64,000 nucleotides of DNA, taken from the NCBI RefSeq assembly GCF_050847355.1, contig NZ_CP193759.1, positions 248,001 to 312,000 on the forward strand, read 5' to 3'. A program made the position numbers and the translations under genes. Under the pieces are notes generated by a model. That model was not told the DNA's origin and did not search any database. It saw nothing but the letters and a program-made list of their open reading frames with translations. Below, piece by piece: positions 45,898-55,457 of this stretch (the first letter of the stretch is position 1; each line of letters starts with the position of its first letter). This DNA comes from Limimaricola sp027213785 (GTDB taxonomy: Bacteria; Pseudomonadota; Alphaproteobacteria; Rhodobacterales; Rhodobacteraceae).

Positions 45898-47409
45898 TCA
45901 CTCGGACTTGGTCACGCCGGCGAGGCGGAACATGCCGTCGGGATAGGGGACGAAGCCCTCGATGGCGTCATCCAGCGCCCAGATCCAGGTCTCGTGGTAG
46001 AGGTAGATGATGGGCCGGTCCTCGGCGAGGATCTTGGTCGCGGCGTCGTAGCTCTCCTTGCGCGCCGCCGTGTCCGTGGTCACCCGCGCCTCGTCGAGCA
46101 GGCGGTCGACCTCCTCGTTCGAATACTTGGCGTCGTTGAGACCCGCATCGGTGGTCATGAACTGGTGGATGTTGCCATCGGGATCGACCCGGCCCGACCA
46201 GCCGACCTGGCTCGCGGTGAAGTCGCCAGCGGTCTGGTCCGACAGCATGGTGGCGAATTCCTTGGAGGTGATCGAGATGTTGATCCCCGCCTCGGCGGCC
46301 ATCGACTGGATCACCTGCATGAGCTGCAGGTTGACCGGCGTGTTGGGCGCCTGCACCTCGAGATCGATGCCGTTCTCGTAGCCCGCCTCGGCCAGGAGCG
46401 CCTTGGCGGCCTCGACGTCGCGCTCGGGCACCGGCAGGCTGGTGTCGTACCAGGGCGAGTTCGGCGGGAAGGCCTGGTTGCCCGCGGGCGCGGTGCCCTC
46501 GAACACGACCTGGTTGATGGCGTTGCGGTCGATCGCCAGCTCCAGCGCCTTGCGCAGCCGTGCGTCGTTGCCCCACGGGTTGTCGCCGCGCTCGCCGTTG
46601 TCGATGTTGAAGGTGATGCCCTGATAGCCCAGCGACACGGCCTCCTCGACCTTGAGCGAGGGATCGTTGCGGACCTGCGCCACGTCGGTGGCGGCAAGCC
46701 GGTTGATCGCGTCCACGTCGCCCGATTGCAGGTTGGCCAGTCGCACGGTGCTGTCGGGGATCGGCAGGTAGGTCACGGTGTCGAAGTGGAACTCCTCGGC
46801 GTTCCAGTACTCGGCGAATTTCGACAGCACGATCTTGTCCTGCGCAACCCGCTCCTCGAACTTGTAGGGGCCCGAGCAGACCGGGTTCAGGCCGAAATCG
46901 GCGCCCGCCTCGGTGGCGGCGGCGGGCGAGACCATCATGCCCGCGCGGTCGGCGAGCTGCGCCAGCAGCGTCGCGTCGGGCTGGGCGAGATCGATGCGGA
47001 TCTGGTGCGGGCCCAGCACCTCGGTGCCGGTGATCGAGGCGATCTCGGACTTGCGGCGGCTCTCCTCCAGGGTCTGCGACCGCTCGATATTGGCGGCCAC
47101 GGCCTCGGCGTCGAAGGGGGTGCCGTCATGGAAGGTCACGCCCTCGCGCAGCGTCATGGTGAGCTGGGTGCCGTCCTCGTTCCAGCTCCACTCGGTCGCG
47201 AGCTGCGGCACGATCTCCAGCTCGGGCGTGATGTCGACGAGCTTGTCGCACAGCGCGGTATAGACGATGCGGCCCACGAAGGTGCGCGACTGGTCGGGGT
47301 CGAGGATGTCCGGATCGCTTTCGAGCGCGAAGCGGAAATCGGCCGCCTGCGCCGAGAGCGCGGTGGCGCTCAGAAGCGCCGCGAGCAGCGTGGTCTTGCG
47401 GAAGGTCAT
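45898..47409 (-). CDS. Peptide ABC transporter substrate-binding protein
   Basis: A 503-residue periplasmic protein of solute-binding family 5 (DppA/GsiB type). Signal peptide TLLAALLSATALSAQA, then ADFRFALESDPDILDPDQSR and the family line RLRKALELAIDRNAINQVVF. It captures the substrate of the dppBCDF importer. Only the neighbours (gamma-glutamyltransferase, DUF1028, TSUP) suggest a gamma-glutamyl peptide or glutathione. Confidence 0.94.
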   Translation of the reverse strand: MTFRKTTLLAALLSATALSAQAADFRFALESDPDILDPDQSRTFVGRIVYTALCDKLVDITPELEIVPQLATEWSWNEDGTQLTMTLREGVTFHDGTPFDAEAVAANIERSQTLEESRRKSEIASITGTEVLGPHQIRIDLAQPDATLLAQLADRAGMMVSPAAATEAGADFGLNPVCSGPYKFEERVAQDKIVLSKFAEYWNAEEFHFDTVTYLPIPDSTVRLANLQSGDVDAINRLAATDVAQVRNDPSLKVEEAVSLGYQGITFNIDNGERGDNPWGNDARLRKALELAIDRNAINQVVFEGTAPAGNQAFPPNSPWYDTSLPVPERDVEAAKALLAEAGYENGIDLEVQAPNTPVNLQLMQVIQSMAAEAGINISITSKEFATMLSDQTAGDFTASQVGWSGRVDPDGNIHQFMTTDAGLNDAKYSNEEVDRLLDEARVTTDTAARKESYDAATKILAEDRPIIYLYHETWIWALDDAIEGFVPYPDGMFRLAGVTKSE

Positions 47410-47430
47410 GCGTTTACCTCTGTCTGTCGG

Positions 47431-48542
<1,112 letters not shown>

Positions 48543-48546
<4 letters not shown>

Positions 48547-49529
48547 GCGCTGCGCTCCAGCGTCCGTTCGAGGGGGGCGAAGTGGCAGGCGACGCGGTGG
48601 CCGCGATCCTGCTCCGCGAGATCGGGCCGCGCCGTGCAGACCGGCGCCGCGAAGGGGCAGCGCGAGGAAAAGCGGCAGCCCTCCGGCATCTGGCCGATCG
48701 CCGGGACCACGCCGGGCACGGTCGAAAGCCTGCGGCGCGGGCCGGTCAGCGACGGGACCGAGGCCATCAGACCGATGGTATAGGGGTGCTGCGGGTTCTC
48801 GAATATCGACCGGGCCGAGCCGTATTCGACCACCTGCCCCGCATACATGACGGCGACGTTGGTCGCGATCTCGGCCACGACGCCGAGGTCGTGGGTGATC
48901 ATGATCGTGCCCATGCCGGTCTCGGCCTGCAATTCCGCAATCAACTCGAGGATCTGCGCCTGCACGGTAACGTCGAGCGCGGTGGTCGGCTCGTCCGCGA
49001 TCAGCAGTTCGGGATCGTTGGCCAGCGCCATGGCGATCATCACCCGCTGCCGCATGCCGCCCGACAGCTGGTGCGGATAGGCGTCGAGCCGCTGCTCCGG
49101 CGCCGGGATGCCGACCTTGCCGAGCATCTCCAGCGCCCGCGCCCGGGCCGCCGCATGACCGCAGTTCCGATGCCGCTCGACGGCCTCGGCGATCTGGTCG
49201 CCGATCCGGAAGGCGGGGTTTAGCGAGGTCATCGGCTCCTGGAAGATCATCGCCATCCGGTCGCCGCGCATCCTAGCGATGCGGTCGTGATCGCCCGGCG
49301 CGAAGCTCTCGCCGTCGAAGCGGATCCGCCCGGCGCCGAATTGCACCGAGTCCTGCGGCAGCAGCCCCATCAGCGCCAGCGCAGTCACGCTCTTGCCGCA
49401 GCCGGACTCGCCGACGATGCAGAGCGTCTCGTTGCGGCCGAGCCGGAACGACACGTCCTGCACCACGTCCTGCGCCTGCCCGCGAAAGCGGAAGCGCAGG
49501 TTCTCGACCTCCAAGAGCGGCTGGTTCAT
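48543..49529 (-). CDS. Peptide ABC transporter ATPase, DppD/OppD type
   Basis: A 328-residue ATPase and first gene of the operon. Walker A GESGCGKSVTALALMGLL, the OppD mark RGDRMAMIFQEPMTSLNP, signature LSGGMRQRVMIAMALANDPE and Walker B LLIADEPTTALDVTVQAQ. C-terminal Cys motif GCRFSSRCPFAAPVC. The start at 49529 begins MNQPLLEVENLRFRF; upstream codons are not conserved. The promoter region with the inverted repeat at 49588-49604 lies just before it. Confidence 0.95.
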
Positions 49530-49587
49530 GGCGCGCCTCCCGCGTTCCGGTGACCTCGGGGCCACCTCGGCTTCAACCTATTTCAAA

Positions 49588-49604
49588 ACCAATGCCGAAT
49601 TGGT
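49588..49604. promoter_or_regulatory. Putative operator before the peptide operon
   Basis: ACCAAT GCCGA ATTGGT is a perfect inverted repeat 59 bases upstream of dppD. Spacing and TTGG/CCAA halves fit FadR-type GntR sites, and a FadR-type regulator closes this operon. The match is short, so chance is possible. Confidence 0.35.
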
Positions 49605-50190
49605 GGCAGACCTGCCGCGACCTGGCAACCCACTTTCGAAAAACTTTCCCAAGGCATGTGCCGTCGCGGAACCGAAGCGCCGAGGGGACCGCTCAAATCG
49701 CTGTTATTATTGGCATTTCGACGAGAGGCCGGTGCCGCACACGCTGGCGCCATCGCCACCGCCTGCACGAAAATAAGGCGCTCATGCCCGCCGTTTCACC
49801 ACCTGCGATCCGTCCGCTGCGGTTGGCACGGCGCCTCCCGGTCTCTCCGGGCGAACTAGGGAGCGACCATTCGCGACCGCGCCAGCCACGCCTCGACGCC
49901 GACGCCGACGCCCCGGCGCGCGCTTCGGCGAAGCGACCGTCGCATTCCCGGCCCCGCCGCGCGAGATCGGGCAGGCAAGGCTCGGCGTTCAGAAACGGAC
50001 CGGAAATGGAATTCGATTAGCGCCACGATATGCGCATCAATTTTCAAATAGGCCGAATGCATTTCGCATCAAACTCAATTCCCGATTTTCTTTTTATTTT
50101 TTCCCGGCGGGTGACGCCTTCCGGTCGCGGCGCGATACTCGGCCCCGGAGGCGCGGCGATTGCGCGCCGGTGTCACACGGAGGGACAGAG
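49605..50190. other. Divergent control region of peptide and amine oxidase operons
   Basis: No gene is supported. The part 50020-50110 is clearly AT-rich against its surroundings (it includes a TTTTCTTTTTATTTTTT run at about 50087-50103) and is the likely promoter of the rightward amine oxidase operon. A ribosome site GGAGGGACAG stands before 50191. Confidence 0.4.
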
Positions 50191-51780
50191 ATGAGCATGT
50201 CACGTCGCAGCTTGCTGCAGATGGTCGGCCTCGCCGCCGGGACCACCGCCATGTACCAGGCGATGACCACGCTCGGTTTCGCGCAGGAATCGAGCTATGC
50301 GGGCCCGATCCGGCTCGAGGGCGATCCGCAGGGCGCCAAGGTGCTGATCCTCGGCGCCGGCCTTGCCGGCATGACCGCCGCGCTCGAGATGCGCGCTGCC
50401 GGCTACGAGGTCGAGATCATCGAATATCGCGAGAAGGCCGGCGGCCGCTGCTGGACCCTGCGCGGCGGCGACAGCTATACCGAGCTGGGCGGCGCCACGC
50501 AGGAGGTGCGCTTCGCCGAGGGCAACTACCTCAACCCCGGCCCGTGGCGCATCCCGCATCACCACCACGCGGTGCTCGACTACTGCAAGCGGCTCGGCGT
50601 GAAGCTCGAACCCTTCATCCAGAAGAACCACAACGCCTACCTGCATCGCACGCAGGCCTTCGACGGCAAGCCGCAGCGCTTCCGCGAGATCGCCACCGAT
50701 TACCGCGGCCAGATCTCCGAGCTTCTGGCCAAGGTGACCAACCAGGGCGCGCTCGACGAGGAGGTGACCGAGGAGGACAAGCAGAAGCTGCTCGACAGCC
50801 TCGTCGAATACGGGATGCTCGACGAGAATTACCGCTACGTGAAATCGGACCACACCTCGGAATATCGCGGCTTTGAGAAATGGCCCGGCGGCGGTCTCAA
50901 CGCCGCGCCCGAGCCCTCCGAGCCGATCTCGCTCGACCAGATCCTGCAATCGGAGCTCTGGACCTGGCTGGTCGAGGCCGAGACCACGCATCACCAATCG
51001 ACGATGTTCCAGCCGGTCGGCGGCATGGACATGATCGCCCAAGGCTTCGAGCGCGAGGTGGGCGAGCTGATCACCTACAACGCCAAGGTCGTCTCGATGA
51101 TCCAGGACGAGAATGGCGTCACGGTGGAATACGAGGATCTCGCGAATGGCGGCGGGATGGTGACCCGCACCGGCGATTACTGCGTCTGCACCATCCCCTT
51201 CTCGATCCTCGGCCAGATCGAGCACAATCTCTCGGGCGACAAGACCGCGGTCATCGATTCCATGTATTACGCGGGATCGGTGAAATTCGGCCTCGAATTC
51301 AAGCGCCGCTTCTGGGAGCAGGACGAGCATATCTATGGCGGCATCAGCTATACCGACCTGCCGATCGCGCTGATCTCCTACCCCTCGCATGATTATCTGA
51401 GCGACGGGCCCGGGGTGCTTCTGGGCGGCTATGCCTGGGGCGCGACCGCCTACCAGTTCAACGCCATGCAGCCGGAGGAGCGGACCAAATGGGCGGTCGA
51501 ATATGGCAGCCGGATCCATCCGCAATACAGCGAGGAGTTCGACAACGGCGTCTCGGTGACGTGGCACAAGGTGCCATGGGTGCTCGGCTGCTACGGCATC
51601 TGGAAGGATCGCGAGGCCGATTACGAGATCGCCGCGACGCGCGACAACCGCATCGTTCTGGCTGGCGAGCACATCTCCTATTTGCCCGGCTGGCAGGAGG
51701 GCGCGATCCTGTCGGCGCTCGACGCGATCCAGAGGCTGCATGACCACGTGACCAATTCCAACGCGGGAGAGACGCAATGA
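50191..51780 (+). CDS. Exported FAD-dependent amine/amino acid oxidase (MAO/LAAO family)
   Basis: A 529-residue flavoprotein with a twin-arginine signal (MSMSRRSLLQMVGLAAGTTA). The FAD fold is VLILGAGLAGMTAALEMRAA (GAGLAG 55-60) and the GG motif is GGRCWTLRGG; the C-terminal FAD contact is RIVLAGEHISYLPGWQEGAI. It should be exported folded with FAD. The stop overlaps the next gene, a cytochrome c, by 4 bases, so electrons may pass to that cytochrome instead of oxygen, as reported for the nicotine oxidoreductase NicA2. A RidA follows. Substrate: an amine or amino acid giving an imine; not known which. Confidence 0.9.
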   Translation: MSMSRRSLLQMVGLAAGTTAMYQAMTTLGFAQESSYAGPIRLEGDPQGAKVLILGAGLAGMTAALEMRAAGYEVEIIEYREKAGGRCWTLRGGDSYTELGGATQEVRFAEGNYLNPGPWRIPHHHHAVLDYCKRLGVKLEPFIQKNHNAYLHRTQAFDGKPQRFREIATDYRGQISELLAKVTNQGALDEEVTEEDKQKLLDSLVEYGMLDENYRYVKSDHTSEYRGFEKWPGGGLNAAPEPSEPISLDQILQSELWTWLVEAETTHHQSTMFQPVGGMDMIAQGFEREVGELITYNAKVVSMIQDENGVTVEYEDLANGGGMVTRTGDYCVCTIPFSILGQIEHNLSGDKTAVIDSMYYAGSVKFGLEFKRRFWEQDEHIYGGISYTDLPIALISYPSHDYLSDGPGVLLGGYAWGATAYQFNAMQPEERTKWAVEYGSRIHPQYSEEFDNGVSVTWHKVPWVLGCYGIWKDREADYEIAATRDNRIVLAGEHISYLPGWQEGAILSALDAIQRLHDHVTNSNAGETQ

Positions 51781-52283
51781 AACCGCTTCCCCTTACGCTG
51801 ATCCTCTCGGGTTTCGCGCTCGGCGCGTCGCTGCCGGTCCTCTCGCAGACCCAGGACCAGCCCGATGCCGGGGCCGAGACCGGCGAAATCGCGGAATCCG
51901 GCCAGCGCGAGGCGTTCCGCACCTTCGAGCCCTCCGAGCAGGAGCAGGCCTATTTCGCCGAGGCCGCGAAGCTGACGCAGCAGGGCGGCGAGGCGATCTA
52001 TCGCGCCGTCTGCTCGGGCTGCCACATGCCCGAGGGCGAAGGCGCGGTGGGCGCGGGCATGTATCCGGCGCTGGCCGACAACGAGATGCTCGAATTCCCC
52101 GAATACCCGATCTACGTCATCGTCCACGGGCAAAAGGCGATGCCGCCGCTCGGCGGCATTCTCGACGACGAGCAGGTCGCCGAGGTCACCAACTACATCC
52201 GCTCAAATTTCGGCAATGACTACGTCGAGGGCGAGGAAGGCATCGCGGCCACGCCCGAGGACGTGGCGGGGGTGCGGCCATGA
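51777..52283 (+). CDS. Cytochrome c partner of the exported amine oxidase
   Basis: A 168-residue protein with a signal peptide (LPLTLILSGFALGASLPVLS), an acidic Gln/Glu-rich spacer, then a class I cytochrome c: haem site CSGCH and the axial Met in QKAMPPLGGILDDEQVAEVT. ATGA overlap with both neighbours shows tight co-translation. Its place between the oxidase and RidA makes it the likely electron acceptor of the flavin. Confidence 0.92.
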   Translation: MKPLPLTLILSGFALGASLPVLSQTQDQPDAGAETGEIAESGQREAFRTFEPSEQEQAYFAEAAKLTQQGGEAIYRAVCSGCHMPEGEGAVGAGMYPALADNEMLEFPEYPIYVIVHGQKAMPPLGGILDDEQVAEVTNYIRSNFGNDYVEGEEGIAATPEDVAGVRP

Positions 52284-52774
52284 CCGCGCGCCGCATCGCC
52301 GCCGCATCGGGGCTGGCGCTGATCTGCGCCTGGCCGGTCGCGGCGCAGGAACTGACCCGGCACCCGCTGCCCGACAGCGACTTTCCGATCTCGATGGCGG
52401 TCGAACTGCCCGCCAATGCGCAGCTGGTCTATCTCAGCGGCACCGTGCCGAGCGTCACCGATCCCGAGGCCGAACAGGGCAGCCGCGCCTCCTATGGCGA
52501 CACCGAGGCGCAGACCGTCTCGGTGCTGCAGACCATCGAGGCCAATCTCGAACGGCTCGACCTCGCCATGTCGGACGTGGTGAAGATGACCGTGTTCCTG
52601 ACCGCGACCGAGGATGGCGGCGCGATGGATTTCGCGGGCTTCATGGCGGGCTACACGCAGTTCTTCGGCACCGAGGATCAGCCCGACCTGCCGACCCGCT
52701 CGGTGGTCGAGGTCGCCGGGCTGGCGAACCCGGCCTGGCTAGTGGAGATCGAGGTGGTGGCGGTCCGGCCCTGA
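52280..52774 (+). CDS. Exported RidA/YjgF-family imine deaminase
   Basis: A 164-residue RidA-fold protein. It carries an N-terminal signal peptide (AAASGLALICAWPVAAQ), which is unusual because RidA normally works in the cytoplasm. The catalytic Arg is kept in DLPTRSVVEVAGLANPAWLV, and the closing Glu in VEIEVVAV. RidA hydrolyses 2-imino acids and enamines to ketones and ammonia; here it would process the imine made by the oxidase in the periplasm. It overlaps the cytochrome stop by 4 bases. Confidence 0.92.
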   Translation: MTARRIAAASGLALICAWPVAAQELTRHPLPDSDFPISMAVELPANAQLVYLSGTVPSVTDPEAEQGSRASYGDTEAQTVSVLQTIEANLERLDLAMSDVVKMTVFLTATEDGGAMDFAGFMAGYTQFFGTEDQPDLPTRSVVEVAGLANPAWLVEIEVVAVRP

Positions 52775-52816
52775 GCCGATGGCCAAAGCCTGCCGGGACC
52801 TGCCCGGCGCCACATG

Positions 52817-52844
52817 CGAAGGCCGCCCGAGCGGGCGGCCTTCG
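52817..52844. terminator. Strong bidirectional terminator hairpin
   Basis: CGAAGGCCGCCCG (52817-52829) pairs perfectly with CGGGCGGCCTTCG (52832-52844), lying between the ends of the RidA and CsbD genes, which converge here. Confidence 0.8.
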
Positions 52845-52856
52845 TTCCGGGTCGGT

Positions 52857-53039
52857 TCAGCCCTTGTCCTTGAGCGCGCCCTTGGCCTCGCCCTTGATGT
52901 CTTGGCCGTGACCCTTGAGCTTCTGGGCCTTGCCCTCGTTTTGCAGATCCTTGTCGCCGGTCGCGTCGCCGACGGCATCCTTCGCGGCGCCGGCGGCCTT
53001 GTTCATCGCGCCCTTGGCCTTGTCTTCATGCTCGCTCAT
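52857..53039 (-). CDS. CsbD-family stress protein
   Basis: A 60-residue, Lys/Ala/Gly-rich hydrophilic protein of the CsbD-like type (EDKAKGAMNKAAGAAKDAVG, and KAQKLKGHGQDIKGEAKGAL). Such proteins are induced under general stress in many bacteria; the molecular role is unknown. Stand-alone gene ended by the hairpin at 52817-52844. Confidence 0.88.
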   Translation of the reverse strand: MSEHEDKAKGAMNKAAGAAKDAVGDATGDKDLQNEGKAQKLKGHGQDIKGEAKGALKDKG

Positions 53040-53436
53040 GTCGCGCTCCTGTAGATTTCGGATCGCAGCCCGCGATGCCGGCCCGGCATCTGGCTGCTCG
53101 GGGAGGAAACAATCGGGACGGGTATCCGTTTCCGCAGGCAGCGCAATCGTGATCGCGGCGCGATGTGGCCGTTCTGCGGCCCCTCCCTCATGGGCCATGA
53201 GGCAGCGAGACCAGTGACGGCCCCTGTCCCGCAGTCCCCGGATCTTGCTTCGAGCCCGATCCGGAATCGGCGCGTCCCCTCCCCCATCCCTCCCGCAAAG
53301 AATTTCGAACCAAGCCTTTCCGAAATCGCCTGAGCGTTCGAGAGACCCGAGCCGGAATACCGCTGGCAATCATAAAACTTATGCAACCGCCTAACTTTCT
53401 CTTGCAACAGATTCTGACCGGTGCTTAGTTAGTCAC
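53040..53436. promoter_or_regulatory. Divergent region of CsbD and ArsR genes with putative promoter/operator
   Basis: No gene. On the plus strand TTGCAA (53402-53407) and TTAGTT (53425-53430) are spaced by 17 bases. GCTTAG (53423-53428) and CTAAGC (53441-53446) form an inverted repeat that covers the -10 element and the ArsR start codon, a layout that fits self-repression. Confidence 0.4.
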
Positions 53437-53778
53437 ATGGCTAAGCTTGATGCACGTCTCGACCTGCACTTCGCCGCGCTCGGCGATCCGACCCGGCGCG
53501 CCATCCTGTCCCGCCTCGCGCGGGGCCCGGCGAGCGTCAGCGAACTGGCCGCGCCCCATGACATGGCCCTGCCGTCCTTCATGGGGCATCTGAAGAAGCT
53601 CGAGGATGCGGGGCTGATCACCACGGCCAAGGAAGGCCGAGTGCGCCACTGCCAGCTCGCGCCGGACGCCTTCGCGCCGGTGCAGGACTGGCTCGGCGAG
53701 CAGCGCGCGCTCTGGAACGGCAGGCTCGACCGTTTCGACGATTACGTCGCCAACCTGATGAAGGACCGCGAGAGATGA
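53437..53778 (+). CDS. ArsR-family (SdpR-like) regulator
   Basis: A 113-residue winged-helix repressor: LHFAALGDPTRRAILSRLAR, then the recognition region SELAAPHDMALPSFMGHLKK and the wing AGLITTAKEGRVRHCQLAPD. No Cys metal site of the classic ArsR is present, so it belongs to the non-metal group that is paired with SRPBCC proteins, as here (4-base overlap with the next gene). It likely represses the two-gene operon. Confidence 0.93.
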   Translation: MAKLDARLDLHFAALGDPTRRAILSRLARGPASVSELAAPHDMALPSFMGHLKKLEDAGLITTAKEGRVRHCQLAPDAFAPVQDWLGEQRALWNGRLDRFDDYVANLMKDRER

Positions 53779-54263
53779 CCCTCGACCCATCGACCGATCT
53801 CAGCTTCACCCGCAGGATCGACGCGCCGCGCGCGCTGCTGTGGGAATGCTGGACCACGCCCGAGCACATAAAGCAGTTCTTCGTGCCGAAACCGCATCGG
53901 GTCACGGAGTGCGAGATCGACCTGCGCCCGGGCGGCCGCTTCAACACCACCTTCGACGTCGAAGGCCACGAGATGCGCAATGACGGCGTCTGCCTCGAGG
54001 TAGTCGAAGGCCGGCGCCTCGTCTTCACCGACGCCTATACCGAGGGCTGGAAGCCCAACCCCGACCCCTTCATGACCGCGATCATCGAGTTCGAGGATCA
54101 TCCCGACGGCGGCACGCGCTACACCGCGATCGCGCGGCACCGCTCGGCCGAGGCCCGGCAGCGGCACGAGGAGATGGGCTTCCATGACGGCTGGGGCACC
54201 GTCGCCACGCAGCTCGAGGAGTATGCGAAGTCGCTGCGCGCCGGGGCCGACGCCGGCTCGTGA
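53775..54263 (+). CDS. SRPBCC/AHSA1-domain protein
   Basis: A 162-residue START/Bet v1-like protein. Family marks are FTRRIDAPRALLWECWTTPE and the loop LRPGGRFNTTFDVEGHEMRN, ending at EEMGFHDGWGTVATQLEEYA. It binds a small hydrophobic ligand or acts as a chaperone-like partner; the ligand is unknown. It is the typical partner of the ArsR regulator encoded upstream. Confidence 0.93.
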   Translation: MTLDPSTDLSFTRRIDAPRALLWECWTTPEHIKQFFVPKPHRVTECEIDLRPGGRFNTTFDVEGHEMRNDGVCLEVVEGRRLVFTDAYTEGWKPNPDPFMTAIIEFEDHPDGGTRYTAIARHRSAEARQRHEEMGFHDGWGTVATQLEEYAKSLRAGADAGS

Positions 54264-54422
54264 CCGAGCGCCGAGGATGGGCGAGCGACGGGTCTCCGCG
54301 ACCCGCGCTCGCCTTTCCCGTTTCGCCGGTCGTCCCCGCGACCGGGTCTCCCGATTTGCCGCCGCCGTCCAAGCCCACCGGCATCGACCCGAACCACCGG
54401 CACCGGTGGCGCGAAGCCTCCC

Positions 54423-54447
54423 TCCCCTCCGGACCCACCGGAGGGGA
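54423..54447. terminator. Hairpin between the SRPBCC and PdxA-like genes
   Basis: TCCCCTCCGG (54423-54432) pairs perfectly with CCGGAGGGGA (54438-54447), 5-base loop, followed by AAG. A second repeat CCACCGG-CA-CCGGTGG is just before it. The flanking genes converge, so it can serve both. Confidence 0.65.
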
Positions 54448-54464
54448 AAGCGCGCCGCGCCGGG

Positions 54465-55457
54465 TCATTGCCAGTTGGCAACCATGTCGCAGGCGATGTC
54501 GAAGGCCTGCCGCATCGCGTCGACCCGCGCCCGGCCCTGCCCCGCGATGTCGAAGGCGGTGCCATGCGCCGGCGTCGCCACCGGGTAGGGCAGCCCGCCC
54601 TGCACCGTGACGCCGCGCTCGAAGCCCATGAGCTTGAGCGCGATCTGGCCCTGGTCGTGATACATCGTCACCACCGCGTCGATCTCGCGATCCCGCAGCT
54701 TGAGGAACACCGTGTCCGAGGGCCACGGCCCGTCCACCGGCATCTGCCGCTTCTGCATCGCCTCGATCGCCGGGCGCAGCACCTCGATCTCCTCGCGGCC
54801 GAAATTGCCGCCATCCCCCGCATGCGGGTTCAGCGCCGCGACCGAGATCCGCGGCCGCGCGATGCCGGAGCGCCGCAGCGTCCGGTCGATCAGATCGACC
54901 GCCTCCTCCAGCCGCTCGGGCGTGATCGCATCGGCCACGTCGCGCAGCGCGATATGGCTGGTGGTGCGCGAGGTCCACATGCCGTCGAGCACGTTGAGCT
55001 CGGACAAATACCCCGTCACCCCGAGCCACTCGCCCATGTGGTGCAGCTCGTCGGCATGGGCGAGACCCGCCATGTGCATCGCCGCCTTGTTGAAGGGCGC
55101 GAAGACCAGGCCGTCGATATGCCCGGCCTGCAAAAGCTCCAGCGCCCGGTCCATGGTCGCGAGCACCGAGCGCCCCGAGGCCGCGCTCTCGACCGCCACC
55201 TCGATCTCCGAGGCGGCGATGGTCTCGGTCTCGTGCCATGCGATGCCGTCCGAGGGCGCGTGCCAATCCCCGGGATCGACCGGCACGAGGGCATGATCCA
55301 CGCCCGCCTGGCGCATGCCCTGCTCGAGCACGCAGCGATCGCCGATCAGCAGGATCTCGGCGGCCTCGCGGATACCCTCCGCCGCCATCAGCTTCGCGGT
55401 CAGCTCGGGGCCGATGCCGCTGGGATCGCCGGGGATGATGCCGATACGGGGTGTCAT
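54465..55457 (-). CDS. PdxA2-like dehydrogenase of the 4-hydroxythreonine-4-phosphate family
   Basis: A 330-residue metal- and NAD-dependent enzyme. Marks: RIGIIPGDPSGIGPELTAKL, the metal His residues in TSHIALRDVADAI, NPHAGDGGNFG and MYHDQGQIALKLMGF. In catabolic operons this subgroup (PdxA2) oxidises phospho-aldonates such as 4-phosphothreonate or 4-phosphoerythronate rather than making vitamin B6; no kinase partner (DUF1537) is present here, which leaves the substrate open. It overlaps the GntR gene by 4 bases and closes the acid-sugar operon. Confidence 0.9.
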   Translation of the reverse strand: MTPRIGIIPGDPSGIGPELTAKLMAAEGIREAAEILLIGDRCVLEQGMRQAGVDHALVPVDPGDWHAPSDGIAWHETETIAASEIEVAVESAASGRSVLATMDRALELLQAGHIDGLVFAPFNKAAMHMAGLAHADELHHMGEWLGVTGYLSELNVLDGMWTSRTTSHIALRDVADAITPERLEEAVDLIDRTLRRSGIARPRISVAALNPHAGDGGNFGREEIEVLRPAIEAMQKRQMPVDGPWPSDTVFLKLRDREIDAVVTMYHDQGQIALKLMGFERGVTVQGGLPYPVATPAHGTAFDIAGQGRARVDAMRQAFDIACDMVANWQ

